From Amaranthus tricolor (Eukaryota > Streptophyta > Magnoliopsida > Caryophyllales > Amaranthaceae): a DNA stretch of 64,000 nt. Below are positions 24,781-36,668 of this stretch, in pieces (the first letter of the stretch is position 1; each line of letters starts with the position of its first letter). The translations under genes were made by a program, and so were the position numbers. Location of the stretch: assembly GCF_026212465.1 (NCBI RefSeq), contig NC_080056.1, positions 16,047,319-16,111,318 on the forward strand, written 5' to 3'. The notes beneath the pieces are model-generated. The model worked only from the letters and a program-made list of their open reading frames with translations, was not told the DNA's origin and searched no databases.

Positions 24781-25439
24781 ACGTTGACCATTAGGGTGAG
24801 AAAAATGTTTTTTGCATATAAGGTGCCTTAAACCCGTAACAATGACCTAGGAAACCTATATGAATGACATACTTGAAGATGACGAGCAACCTCTGTAGCG
24901 TGTATGGGCTGGGATTCTTCAAGAAGACGATAAACTTGTTCAAGAATGCAATCAAGACTGATTGATTCACAAAGACACACACACACGATATTCCTTCTGT
25001 TCAATATCAAACACGAAGGTTGGTTAGAGCAACTCTAAAGAGTGGCCCTTGTACCGTGGATAGAGACAAATCACCCTCACTGGGTTGCTTGGCCTCTTCC
25101 TCACACTCCAATTGAAAGGTTCTCCTTCAATCTTTGTGGAATTTTGCTGAAAAAGTCGCCTTGCTTTGCCTCACAAAGTCCCTTCTCAGAAAAGTAATTG
25201 AGACAACAATCACTTGAAGAAAAAAACTTGAATGAATTTCTAAATGAATCTGTTACAATGAGGTTAGCCCTTTTTATAGGGTTCTAACGGATAGACTGAT
25301 ATTCCTAACGGTAATAACTACTCCTAAGCTCAAGCATTAAGCGCGTGTTTTACAAACGTTAAGGCAAAAATTATAAAACATCCTAAATCTGCTAAGTATC
25401 AGCTGCGCTCCAGAATGGGCGAACTGGGGACCTTGCAGC
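24781..25439 (-). promoter_or_regulatory. LTR-like or promoter-like block with TATA box, minus strand
   Basis: Read on the minus strand, ACCCTATAAAAAGGGCTAAC (TATA at about 25269-25278) is followed by about 480 bp of untranslated-like sequence, including a (GT)n run (24976-24988 as CA). This is how the R/U5 part of a plant LTR, or the leader of a retroelement, looks. No paired LTR copy was found in the window, so it may be a solo or orphan LTR. Confidence 0.35.
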
Positions 25440-25862
25440 CTACTTTGTGGTGTCTGTGAGTACAATCAATAGGGTTCTTGGGCCTTGGCTTCTTGGTCCA
25501 TGTATAGAGATGTTGTTTCCCAAGTATTCTTGTTCATTCTCACAGCTGATTGGATTCTCCATGTGGTGCAAGGTCGATGGTTCAGCAGGTTGTTGGTCTA
25601 TGTTCTGTTGACCTGGACGTGGGCTGCTGCCTTGCTTATTTGTGGTTATTGGGCTTTTCCTTGATTCTTCTTGCCTTAGTTGTTCTTTGATGCTTGATTT
25701 TGGTTTAGATTGGGGTTGGCCTTCTTGTGTTGCTGCCTTGATCAAGTCAGTGGCCATTTCCTTGTTCAGATCAGAATGCAAGTTCATGCTCTTTGGCTCA
25801 GTGGGTTGATAAGTCTTGGCTTCTTGATTTGTCTCAGCTTGTGGGTTATCTTCATGATCCAA
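25440..25862 (-). CDS. Small hydrophilic ORF of unknown function
   Basis: 140 codons, starting MDHEDNPQAETNQEAK. It is very rich in Gln, Glu, Ser, Pro and Lys and has no predicted membrane segment or motif I recognise. It lies between the LTR-like block and the 3' end of the Copia relic, so it is probably part of a retroelement's non-coding or accessory region. Its openness may be chance. Confidence 0.2.
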   Translation of the reverse strand: MDHEDNPQAETNQEAKTYQPTEPKSMNLHSDLNKEMATDLIKAATQEGQPQSKPKSSIKEQLRQEESRKSPITTNKQGSSPRPGQQNIDQQPAEPSTLHHMENPISCENEQEYLGNNISIHGPRSQGPRTLLIVLTDTTK

Positions 25863-26099
25863 ATATGGATCAACCTCATAAATATTTTTTTTGTAATGTA
25901 AGAACTGATGTGCACAACAATATTATACAAAGAGTAAAAAGAAGAGAGCTATTTCTTATTAATGAAAAGTAACTTTACATTACATAGCACTAGCTACGCT
26001 ATTATATAGACAGAATAAAGCTATGTAAAATGACAGCTAAGCAATTCATGAAAACAAAACCTAGCAAAGCTATAAGCCTATAACAACTTTATTAACAAA

Positions 26100-27436
26100 C
26101 TGGAGGTTCAATGGAGGAGACACTAATATTTCCTAGAAGAGTCTTTAAATGTGTAAAAGGAAGGATCTTGGTTAGTAAATCAACAAGTTGGTAATTTGTA
26201 GGCAAAATATGAAAGTTGTAGAAGACCTTTAAGAACCTTATCCCTTGTGAAGTGGCAGTCTATTTCGATATGCTTTATCCGCTCATGAAATATTAGGTTG
26301 TTGGTAATGTGGATTGAAGATTGGTTGTCACAATGTAAAGTAACTGGTTGGAGATTATTAAGACCGGGCTCCTATAGTAGCCTGATCACCCAAGTGACCT
26401 CAGAAGCGGTAACTGCCATGGCTCTATATACTGCCTTAGAACTTAACCTTGATACAATACTTTGTTTCTAAGACTTCCAAATATAGGTGTTTTTCCTAAA
26501 AGAAGAATGCATTTTATAATAGATATTCCTGAGTTTAAACACGACCCCCCAATCTGAATTAGAATAAGCTTGAAGAGTCAACTTATCACAACCTTGAACC
26601 AAAATACCTTGGGAAGACGTGCCATAAACATAGTTCAAGGTGTGTTTCAAGGCTTACCAGTGAGGTTCTCTTGGTTGATGCATAAATTAGCATAAAGTTT
26701 GAACCATATAAGCTAAATCAGGTCTAGTATTAGTGAGGAATTTTAATTTTCCAACTAAATGCCTATAGCTTGATGCATCTAAAAGTAATGCTCCCTCGTT
26801 TGCTATTAATTTAATCCAGCAGAAAGATGAGTGACAACATGTCTGAAGTCGGTAAAACCAGAATCACTTAATTAATCTTTAACAAAATTTCTTTGGGTGA
26901 GTATGATACCATCACTAGAGTATAAAACTTCTATAGCCAAGAATTAGTTTACCAATCCCAAATCTTTAATACCAAAGCTATTATTGAAATAAGTCTTTAT
27001 GTTACTGATTTCTTGAATGTCATTACCAGTTATAAGAAGGTCGTCAACATAAACAACGATTATTGTTGTTAACTATCTTTGTCGTTTATGAAACAAGGAA
27101 TAGTCATACTTCTTCACGTAAATCCTCGTGAAGGAAAGCATTATTAACATCTAATCGGAAAACTGACCATTTCTTGCTCATAGCTAGATTTAACATGCAC
27201 CTAATATTTGTCATTTTTGCAACAGGTGAGAAGGTTTCTTCATAATCTATTCCTTCCTTTTGATTATATCCTTTGGCAACTAAATGTGCCATATATCTTT
27301 CAAGGCTTACATTAGCATGGAGTTTACATTTGTATGCCCATTTACAACCTGTGGATTTCTTGCCTTGAGGAAGAGTGGTCACATACCAAGTATTGTTATT
27401 TTGTAATGCATCTAACTCTTTTTGCATGGCTTCCAC
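26100..27436 (-). pseudogene. Copia reverse transcriptase and RNase H, broken
   Basis: MEAMQKELDALQNNNTWYVTTLPQGK and GCKWAYKCKLHANVSLERYMAHLVAKGYNQKEGIDYEETFSPVAK are Copia RT. VDDLLITGND-type sequence is recognisable near 27040. RNase H is represented by KYVYGTSSQGILVQGCDKL-type sequence and AYSNSDWG. It then decays through SWKSKKQ into a 3' end close to 26100. Many stops and shifts are present. Confidence 0.82.
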
Positions 27437-27446
27437 CCAAAGAGGG

Positions 27447-28347
27447 TTAGAGAAATCTTCTTTTAAGAAGTTGGTTCAACATAATTGGGTTGATTTGGAG
27501 TATTTGAATGACTTCTTTAACTAGATTACACCAGTGTGAGCAGTGTGAAACATTACAATGAAAATTTTGTAAATAAGATAGAGTTTGCTTATGTCTTTGT
27601 GGCCTTCTTAGTGGAGGTAATTCAAGTGTAGATGGAATTGGTGTTGTAGTTGACCTATTGCTGATAGTATCTTGGGAGAATCCTACATCATTTACAATAG
27701 TGGGAGTATCATCCTTATCTAAATTATTAATGTTTGTATTATAATGTTCATGCTCCTTACAAACTGAAGGTAATTCTTCAAAACTTGAAGGTGTGGTTTC
27801 CACCTCATTAGACAAATGAATATGTTCATTTGGAGTGAAAGCTTGATTGATAACTAAAAAAAGATTAAAAAGATTATAAAAAAAGAAGAAACATGTAGAT
27901 AAAAATTTTAAATGGTGTCATTGGAATCAATATGCTGAAAAGAAAAATGCTTTTCTTGGATGTTGACATTCTTACTAACAATGGCACGCTTACTTTCCGA
28001 GCTATATACTTTATAGCCTTTTTTTTGTACTGCATAACCTATGAAAACACACTTTTCAGCTCTAGGAGTGAATTTATGTCTATTTTGTTTATGTGTGGAT
28101 GTAAAGCAAAGGCATCCAAAAGCCCTTAAGTGGCTATAATCTTGGTTTATACGAAATAGTTTTTCAAACGAAAAAAATCTTCTAAGAGTTTTAGTGGCAT
28201 TCGGTTAATTATGTGTGCAACACATTGTACAAAATCATTCCAAAAGGTTACAAGTAAGTTTGATTGAAAGTACAAAGCCCTTGATGTTTCTAATAGATGT
28301 CTATGTTTGCGTTCCACAATGCCATTTGTTGTGGTGTACCAATGCAA
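27447..28347 (-). pseudogene. Copia integrase, C-terminal part, broken
   Basis: NGIVERKHRHLLETSRALYFQSNL (28347-28147) is the integrase core with the catalytic Glu in VERKH. The text SDNAKEL, with the second catalytic Asp, is visible beyond the later insertion near 29090-29110. The linker before RT (27815-27447) is Ser/Thr-rich and ends in LKEDFSNPLWVEAM-like sequence. Confidence 0.78.
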
Positions 28348-28349
28348 CT

Positions 28350-29055
28350 AGACTAAACTAGTATGTAAACTCGTGCAATGTACAAATTTATTAGTATGAA
28401 ATATATAAAAATATAACTTCAAAGAAAAATGTAAATATATATTATTGTGATTAAATTTATCGAAAACATGAATTCTTTAAAGCAACAATTAAATACTATT
28501 TGTAAATTATTTATCAGATGCATTATTTTTCAATGCAATTAAATATATCAAATTCTAGCTTGGTTATATAGAATTATTAAAATAAATTATATAAATACAT
28601 TACCAAATTTAGCTCCAATTTAAAAAAAACCAGATTCTGTGCAAGGTAAATATTGTTATAAAATCAACTCCATTAAATTAATTCCATTTGTCATGGCTCC
28701 TCTGAGAATAACATTTTTCATTTTTCAAAATTTTCATTAATATGTATGATTTAATGCCATATAATGAAATAAAATCAACTTTTCGTTATTTAGTTCAATA
28801 GATGTAGCAAATAACCAATTTAATTATTCTATGTAGCAAATCTTTGTGAGGTATCACATTGAATTTTTCAGTCCTTTTAGTTAATTGTATGACATATATA
28901 ATATCATGTAATAGAATGAAATCAACTTCACTTTATTTATTTCATTAAATATAGCAATCATCCAATTTGATTGTTCCATATGGCAAGTCTTTGTGAGGAT
29001 GCCACATGCAATTTTTTCAATTCTTTTAGTTAATTATATGATCAATATGTCTTTT
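28350..29055. mobile_element. AT-rich insertion with three ~150-bp internal tandem repeats
   Basis: Integrase homology stops at about 28350 and resumes at about 29055. The inserted DNA contains about three head-to-tail copies of a ~150-bp unit. Marker phrases are AATGAAATAAAATCAACTTT, ATGTAGCAAATCTTTGTGAGG and TCTTTTAGTTAATTATATGA, recurring near 28750, 28900 and 29045. The left part has ACTCGTGCAATGTAC, reminiscent of the hairpin near Helitron 5' ends. No TIR or target duplication is clear. Confidence 0.55.
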
Positions 29056-29661
29056 GTGAAAAGTAGATTCTTTGCTTCTCCTTCTATTAATTCTTTAGCA
29101 TTATCAGACCCAATGGTTTTGACTTAAGTGTTAAAATGTCGTTCCGTATAGAAAAGAAAATTCTTCAAAACATAAACATATTCACTTTTGTGTTTAACAA
29201 AATGAACCCATGTAAATTTACTAAAATCATCAACAATTATGATGAATATTTTGTATTTTATTCTTGTATTATGTTTGAAAGGAACCCAAGTATCTACATG
29301 CAAAAGTTATTCCATAGGAAAATGTGAAATAGTTTCTCTTGAAGGAAAAGGGAAATGAGTTTGTCTAGTAGTAGGTTATTTACAACATTTTCTTTAATAG
29401 AAGGAAACAAAACATTTAGTTTAGAAAAAGGGTATATGACGTAGTCTAAGATACCATAATTTGGCTTCTTCTAACATATTTTTAGTAATATTGGCAGCAA
29501 CTGAGCCAACTTTATTTTTGTTGGGAAATAGTTCAACAATTCTTCATGAAGACATAGTACAATCCTTTAATACTTCTATCCAAAAGCCAGGGTTTCATCC
29601 CCAAATGGTCATGAACAAAACAAAATCCAGGAGAAACTAAAATGTTTACATTCATATCCGA

Positions 29662-30356
29662 TCATAGTTTTTGGATAAATTTCAAATTATATTTAAAATC
29701 AGGCCCAAACAAGACATTGTACAAACTTAATTTCTGAGTTAAAACAACAGAGTCAGAGAATTTGACTTGGACTTTCCTTCCATCTGGCAATGTTATAAAA
29801 TGAGTCTTATCATAGACTCTAGCAAATTTATTGAAAAATTTCAAATCTGAGCACATATGGTCTGTAGCGTCAGAATCTAATATCAAAGAAGAAAAATGAT
29901 GATTGAAAAGAGTCTTACCAGCCGAACAAGCACTGCTACTAGGAGCCTTTATGGCGCTTGGTGTATCTAACATTTCAAGAAATTTTGTATATTGAGATGA
30001 TGTTAACTTGGTCGAAATCAAATGCTCCCTATCTTCTTGAAGTTCAGAATACCCAGAATTTTCCCCACACTTGAAATCTTTCTTTTAAGTGTTGGACTTC
30101 TCACCTTTTCGATACCCATGAAGTTTCTAGCATTGATCAATGTTGTGGCCATAAATCTTGCAATGGTCACAAAACTATGTGGGTCTTTTAGTAGATTTTT
30201 CTTGCTCATTTTTTCCTTTAGAAATCTTAGGTTTTTCATTCCAATTTCTCTTTTGAACCTTATGATGCAAGATGATGCAAGAGCAATCGGCTTATTCAAA
30301 ATCAAATCACATGTCAATCTTTTTAACATATGGATATGGTTTATTTTAAGTTTCAA
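29662..30356 (-). pseudogene. Copia gag zinc knuckle and protease, broken
   Basis: After the inserted LTR the coding trace resumes. In one frame CDHCKIYGHNIDQC is visible (a CX2CX4HX4C zinc knuckle) near 30120-30165. The protease follows with SLILDSDATDHM, where family members have DSGATDHM, so Gly of the active-site triad appears changed to Asp. Then KFFNKFARVYDKTHFITLPDGRKVQV follows. Frames change repeatedly. Confidence 0.8.
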
Positions 30357-31031
30357 GTATGGTTTTGGACAATATTGTCTTCGTAAACTTAAAAAAAAAA
30401 AAAATTCTATGTTAGTCCAAGATTGTCACAGAGAATACAAATAAATGGTACAAAAGAGCAAGGGTTGCATCAATATGCAATGTTGGTCCAGAATATTAAT
30501 TTTTATTTTTATTTTTGAGTTTTTGGGGCTGATTTTCATTAGTATAAGGGGGGATGAACTTAGTTTCTAGAAATCAGCAAGTTCATTGTATTTGCTAGAG
30601 GAATTTTGATACATGAACTCTAATTAATTCATGAATTTGTTGACCAACAAAGGGGGATGTATTGACTGAAATAGGAGATGTATTTGAAAGCTTCTAGAAT
30701 ATTGTATTCACCCTATATAAAGGAATGTATTGTAATAAAAAAAGATAGAGATTTTGTTTCAGAATATAAACCTTGTGTTTTATGCATTACTTTTCTTCTT
30801 GTGTTTGTCCAAAGAAATAGTAATCTCAATTATCACTTTGAGTTTGTCTTGAGTGTTAATTCTTAGGGGAGATTGAGTGTGTCTTGTCTCTAGCCTAAAA
30901 CCCCAAATCATTGAGTTTGTTCTTGTGATTTGGCTCTTATCAATATTATTCTACTATTCTTTCTTATCTACTTTCTTCTATTCTTTTTAAATCAGAAACT
31001 TTTAAATCTAAGTGTGTTATTCCTAATCACA
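30357..31031 (+). mobile_element. 3' fragment of another LTR element inserted in the Copia gag
   Basis: An LTR at 30658-31031 (374 bp) starts TGTATTGACTG just after a polypurine tract AAAGGGGGA and ends CTAATCACA. TATATAAAGG lies at about 30714-30723. About 300 bp of non-coding sequence precedes the tract, so only the 3' untranslated region and 3' LTR are present. It splits the gag of the minus-strand Copia. Confidence 0.65.
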
Positions 31032-31032
31032 C

Positions 31033-31787
31033 TTACATCATTTTGAACCTTACAAACTGAAGAATCAGCAACATCAGCATTATTGGTAAGCTTTGATGAA
31101 CTTGTTCTTGGAGTACCATTTGATAGGCATTAGAAGCTGTTGGTAATTCTGGTAATAATAAAATGGTGTTTCTTACTTGTTTGAATTTGTCATCTAATCG
31201 CATGAGAAATTGAATTAACATGTGCCCTTCTTCTCTCTTGGTTAGTTTGGAATGTAAATTACAAGAGCAACCTGTACAAACACATACAGGAATGGGATCC
31301 AAATAATCTAATTCATCCCATATAACTATGACCTTAGCAAAGAAATCTTCAACTGTCATATCAGAGGAATGTGTGATTTTATTGAGTTGTTCCTTGCTAG
31401 AAAAAAACCTGTCTGAGGAAGACGACCCATATTGATTAGTGAGTTCAACCCATATTTCTCTTCCACTCTTGCGATAAAGAATAGTCTTGGCTTTAAAGCT
31501 ATCTAAAGAACTAAACAACCAACCATAACAACATTGTTAGTCCTTTCCCATGCCTTGTGGTTAGGTGAACTGCCACTAAGCTGAGTCAAGGTGCCATCTA
31601 TAAATCCAAGTTTATTTTTACCCGATAAGGCAATGGTCATGGCCCTCTTCGAGTGTGAAAAACCCACACCATTTAAGGGTGTAGAAATGAGTTTTTTTGA
31701 CCATTATCATAAGGGTGAAGGTAATATCAGGGTTAGAATTAGGATCAAGATTGGTGGTACCATTAGTAGACTGATTCGCCATTTTCT
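31033..31787 (-). pseudogene. Copia gag, N-terminal and core part
   Basis: Starts MANQSTNGTTNLDPNSNPD at about 31785 and then loses frame. It resumes as the Copia Gag core: AREIWVEL-like sequence seen as GREIWVELTNQYGSSSSDRF, then KEQLNKITHSS, YFAKVIVIWDELDYLDPIP-type sequence, and MRLDDKFKQVRNTILLLPELPTASNAYQMVLQEQVHQ. The C-terminal end is again frame-shifted and is cut by an inserted LTR at 31031. Confidence 0.85.
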
Positions 31788-32030
31788 TCTGGAATTGGGA
31801 TAAAAAACAATGCAAGAGAGTGCTTAAAGAAGAGAAAGAAAAGTGAAAGAAAGGATGGAATATTAGGAAAAAGATAGCTAAGAAATTCAAGAAAACAAAC
31901 ACCTGATAAGTTCTAACAACTTTATAACAAACTAAGATGAGGTGCCAATCTTGTAACAAACTAAAAGTTGTATTAAAACTCAATATGTAATCATAAGTTC
32001 TTCCTAATTGAAGCAAGTGGATGGAAGACA

Positions 32031-33706
32031 TAACTTTATCAACAAGAATATATGCAACTATTCTTCTTGTAAAGTTTGCGTTTTGAGGGCTTATAGTGTA
32101 GTAACACGGAGAATAATTTCTTAAGAATTGTTGAGCTTTAAGAAAGTTTAATTTTGAGAAGGTTTAGAACTCGTTTATCCATTTTCAAAAGAAATATGTA
32201 ACGTTTAGGGGTTTAGTTTTTAATACTACAATAATTGAAAACCATATTTTTTTTGATAATTGATCCGTCAGATCTTTGTCATATTTAATAATATATTTCC
32301 CATAGTTTGATTCTTTATAGATTAATATGCAAGTTTCATCCTTGAAGTTCAGGACTTTTGCAAATTACAACCTTAACGCTTATTTGTTTTTATGAATTAC
32401 AGCCACTAAGATATCAAAGTCTAGACTGTGTTTAGGCCAAATCCCAAAATTTCGACCACAACCAAAATTCCAACCACTTAAATGGTCGAAATTTTGTGAT
32501 TTAGCCTGAACCCTGTAAACTTTAATACTTTGGTGGTTGTAATTTGCATAAAGTAAATGTTGAAGCTATAATTTTCAAAACTGACAAACTTTTAAGGCTG
32601 TAATTCGCAAATTATTTTTCTTTATATATTGATTTCATTGAGTTTTCCATGGATTTTACGCTTTTGGTATTGGCTTGTTTCTTATTGGTTTTGTAGCCAT
32701 TTTTGATCTAAATGAGCGTGTCAAGGGATTCAAGAAGTATGAATCTCCAGGAAGGAGCCAATAGACACAAACTATACAAACTTAAGGAGTTAGAAAGCAA
32801 AAACGCCAAGGAAAATGGAAGAAAGGTCAAAGAAAAGGAATAAACCAACCAGAAATTTTACCAAAGCATAATGAGCATAGACTTCAGTATACTTGGAATT
32901 TTATGGCTTTGATAGTTGGAGATCAAAATTGAATTTGTTAGCTTTGATCCGGCTGGTCACACACTCAAAACACATAATATACGAATGAAGAAGTTATTAC
33001 ACGTTCTTCTTTAGGCAGTTAATGTAACTCGACTAGTTGCACATGGTCTAATTTGGTTTGCTTTAACACCAAAATCAGAAAAAAAAAAAACTAAAAATTA
33101 TGGTTTTAAAATTTTTCTGAACAGAACAAACCATTTTAGACATAAGATAGGATCAGATTGGGCTATTCGAACTTGTTTTGGTCCATCCAGTAAACCATTT
33201 TTAGTTTTTCTAATTAATTTTTAAATTAAACAACACCTATCTTTATGCATACATTCCAAACCTTATGTAATGCCTATAAAGATACTGAAAATAATTTATT
33301 TTTTACATCTTCAAGTTTTCGCAATATTATTTACAAACTCCAAGATAAGGAATTTCTATTACCCCATCACCAATTCACTACAAAATAACAAATTACTCTA
33401 AAATAATTATTTACAGCTATATTCATAAATTTCAAAAAAAATGATAATTACGTTAGAAAACTATGCCTATTAACATTTTTTGTATAATAATGAGACAAAA
33501 CATTTTTCTCAATTTTGACAGTAACTTTCACACACGGCACAATTATTAATTTCGATTAATAAATGTATTTCACAATTTAAAATACCAAACCGTAATTGTA
33601 AAATTGTAAAGTCGGACTAAACAACAAAATTGTGAATATGACTAATTTGGTTTGCGGTTTTGACCTAACATTGTGCAACCCTAAACCCAACCACTTGTAT
33701 AAGAGG
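32031..33706. other. Non-coding interval with inverted-repeat remnants
   Basis: No gene is seen. It contains a foldback-type block (32330-32625, listed separately). Near 33030 and 33690 lie GTTGCACATGG and TTGTGCAACCCT, which could be decayed ends of a hAT-type MITE; no target duplication is convincing. Confidence 0.4.
32330..32625. repeat. Foldback (inverted-repeat) element
   Basis: Both halves read toward the centre with related phrases: GCAAATTACAACCTTAA and AATTACAGCCACTAAGATA on the left, and their complements TTAAGGCTGTAATTCGC and TACTTTGGTGGTTGTAAT on the right. The centre has an exact 14-bp inverted pair CAAAATTTCGACCA / TGGTCGAAATTTTG. It is probably a small MULE or foldback relic. 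Confidence 0.55.
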
Positions 33707-36668
33707 TGTAACACCCTGAATTTCCAACCCTTTATACGGAACCAAAATCGCAAAGGACGGATGAAGTTTGGGTGTTACATTAAAATAAAATAAATAAAAT
33801 AATTATAAATCTTATAAATGCGAGTAGAAATTTTGGCAGCAAATTCACTAAAATTGAGGGTGTGATGGAATATAAAACACAATAAAATAACTAAACTCAA
33901 CCAAGGCATCATCGCTTTTAAAATCTTGTACCACGACGGAGTGATTCATTGTCGGCTCCTCAAATCTTCATGACAAGCATGGATCGTGGTTCCAGTGTCG
34001 ACGCTAGAGTTTATAAAAAATAATAAAAACTTTAAATAATACAAACCCATAACCTACGCAACGGAAAATTTAAATAATACAAAGGAGGACACAAGGCCTC
34101 ATATCAAAAACATATACAGACAAACTTTGCAAAAGACATAAGAACTACAAGATTAAAAGACATTTACATAACACGAGTTATGCTTCGCACTCCACACTCC
34201 CCCAAAGCAATGCAAAAGATGCTCTAAGTACCTGGTACGCCAGTCTATAATCCTCCTGTTGCTCAACATCAAACCAAAGGCCAATGTATCATAGCAGAAC
34301 AATCATAGAAAGTCATAAAAAAATCAAACATAAACACAAACACGTACACGTCAGTAACTAACACCAATTATAATAAGGCCAACATACCAGGTATCATTAT
34401 TTTATACCACGATATAAATATGATTTCATAAGAAACAAGCACAACTAGTGACCATTTATCATCCATTTATACTTACTAATCTCATTTCTTCCTTCCGAAC
34501 AAGAACAATGCGTTTCAAGGTGGAATTTAAGTCTTAATAGTCCTTTTTTCAAAAACATAAACTCTGATAAACACGCGTAGTGTCAACTTATATACGGGCA
34601 CCAACAGGCACTTATACTTAACGCTTGACCTTAAAAAGCTTTTCTACCTTAAAGTAAGTATAATCATAATATATCCTTGGGATTCTTAACTCCTGTAAAG
34701 TATCTTAACATAGGCGTAATCTTTTTATGAAGGAAAACCCTTGGGGTTCGCAAGACCCACAGGGCACTTCTCAATATAAATCTTGTACCAATGAATAAAC
34801 TCTCTATCAATGAGAACCTTGCGGTTTGTAAGACCCACGAATAACTCAAACATTTTCTTGCTATCAATGAGACCATGGGGTTTGCAAGACCCATCGACAA
34901 CTTAAACATACTCTTGCTATCAATGAGAACCATGGGGTTTTCAAGACCCACCGGTAACTCAAATATACTTTTGCTTTCAATGAGAACCATGGGGTTTGCA
35001 AGACCCACCGGTAACTCAAATATAATTTGCTTTCGATGAGAACCATGGGGTTTGCAAGACCCACCGGTAACTCAAACATACTCTTGCTATTAATGAGAAC
35101 CATGGCGTGTGGGTACCTGTAATTGCAACTGCAAGACAAAAAGTCATCACAACCACCAAATATGAGGTTCTTAAGCTTCTCTTATGAACTGAGCACCTAT
35201 GCACGTTCAAAGTATGACTAGTAAGTCTACTTAGCCTCGTATAAGAGTCACTTACTCTAAAAGAAAGTACCCTAATTACCATTAGAGCGAGTTCTAGTTC
35301 ATGTTATCAAGAAAATTAGCCAAATGCAATAATTTCAATTTTAAGCCTACTTACCACTATACCATTAATTCCCATCTAAGCACAACACGTGTTTTCCACT
35401 TAATATTTACAACAAAGTATGTTTTAGCAAGACTTAACTATGTATTTTTGCGTTGTCATATTACTATGAATTAGTAGACTTAAGATTGAATTAGTAATGT
35501 ATTGTAATTGAACAAAGTAGTAAGCTAGTAATGACATGGAATCCATTTCACCTCATTATTCAAGCTTCATAGAGACTACAAGAAATTACATATCTCGCTC
35601 ACAACATTAAGTATCCTTTTTTTTTGTACCAAAGCTATGCAACTTACAATGAAGATTAGTTTAAGAAAAAAAATGACAATTAATTTAATTCCAAAGTACA
35701 ACGAAAACAATGCCACATCATAACAACCATCGTGAAAGCCCATTAACAACTCTTAGTAATCAATTAAAATTTATTAACAACCATTATTAGCTAATACCTC
35801 TTAATGGTATTAACAATATAAACCACCATTAACAAAAATAATAATGACAATTAACAATCACTTTTTGTGACCAAGAATTCTAACAATTACTAATAACTAA
35901 TATTAGCACTATTCATCAACAGTGTCACATACAAAAAGCTTGTACAAGGTTTTTCAATTAATAAATCACCATCAAAACCATAAAAGTAGTACATACTACT
36001 TTTATTTTAATCCTAATATAAACCCTAACTTGTCCATATTCAAATCACCACAATCACTTAAACCCATAAAAAAAATTCAAGTTATCATACTCCAATTTAA
36101 CAAAGATAAACTCTAAGTAACAAAAAATTAAATATCAAAACATACAAAATCAAATTGGGTAAGAGATTGCTCACAAAGGGTTGAGAAGATGATGGAAAAA
36201 GTAAAGAGCTTTAAGCCATGAGAGAGGGGAGGTGCCGACGGTGGCGGCTAGCGGGGGTAGTGGTGGTGGTGGATGTTCTTGTTGTTGAGGAAGGGAGGTG
36301 AAGGAAAAAGAAATAAAGAGATGGAAAATGAGGAGTATGGTTTTAGGGGTTTTAATTTATTTATTTTTTTTCTTTCTCTTTTTCTTAATTCAACATCCTA
36401 ACTCATCTATATAATCACATAGTTACTTACAAGCCAAATTAACACAACTTTCAATATTCTAGAAAAATTTTGAATTATAAGTATAAGTTTAATTTGAACA
36501 TCTTTATTTGAATAATAATAAATATACTCTTAATATAAATATGTAGGCATTATATACAATTATAAATAATCAATATAAACTAATTAAAAATAATTATTAA
36601 AATAAAAAAAATCTCTAAAAATATCATTACAAATAAATAATGATGTAATTAAATGGCGGGGTGTTACA
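33707..36668. mobile_element. Solo LTR, 2,962 bp (TGTAACACCC family)
   Basis: Starts TGTAACACCC and ends GGGTGTTACA, a perfect 10-bp inverted terminus with the TG...CA rule. The flanks AGAGG (33702-33706) and AGAGC (36669-36673) differ at one base, consistent with an aged 5-bp target duplication. There is no internal coding region, so it is a solo LTR left by LTR-LTR recombination, or possibly a short LARD-like remnant. Short ORFs inside come from its tandem repeat. Confidence 0.75.
34795..35105. repeat. ~60-bp tandem repeat inside the solo LTR
   Basis: About five units built on TCAATGAGAACCATGGGGTT, then TGCAAGACCCACCGGTAACT, then CAAACATACTCTTGCTA. Adjacent units are nearly identical at the 3' side and more diverged at the 5' side, as expected for slippage or unequal exchange. 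Confidence 0.9.

Larger units (their letters stand above)
25890..32030 (-). mobile_element. Decayed Ty1/Copia retrotransposon, minus strand
   Basis: Minus-strand order from high to low coordinates: gag start, gag core, zinc knuckle, protease, integrase, RT, RNase H. This is the Copia order (integrase before RT). Weak LTR similarity is visible between about 31880-31935 and 25990-26095: both contain AAAGTTGTTA, and GAATTNCTTAGCT follows. Termini are too decayed to fix. Two later insertions interrupt it (about 28350-29055 and 30357-31031). Confidence 0.8.

Noticed and set aside
33027..33700. hAT MITE with GTTGCACA / TGTGCAACCC ends
   Set aside because: End similarity is short and imperfect and no 8-bp target duplication could be found, so it is mentioned only within the interval description.
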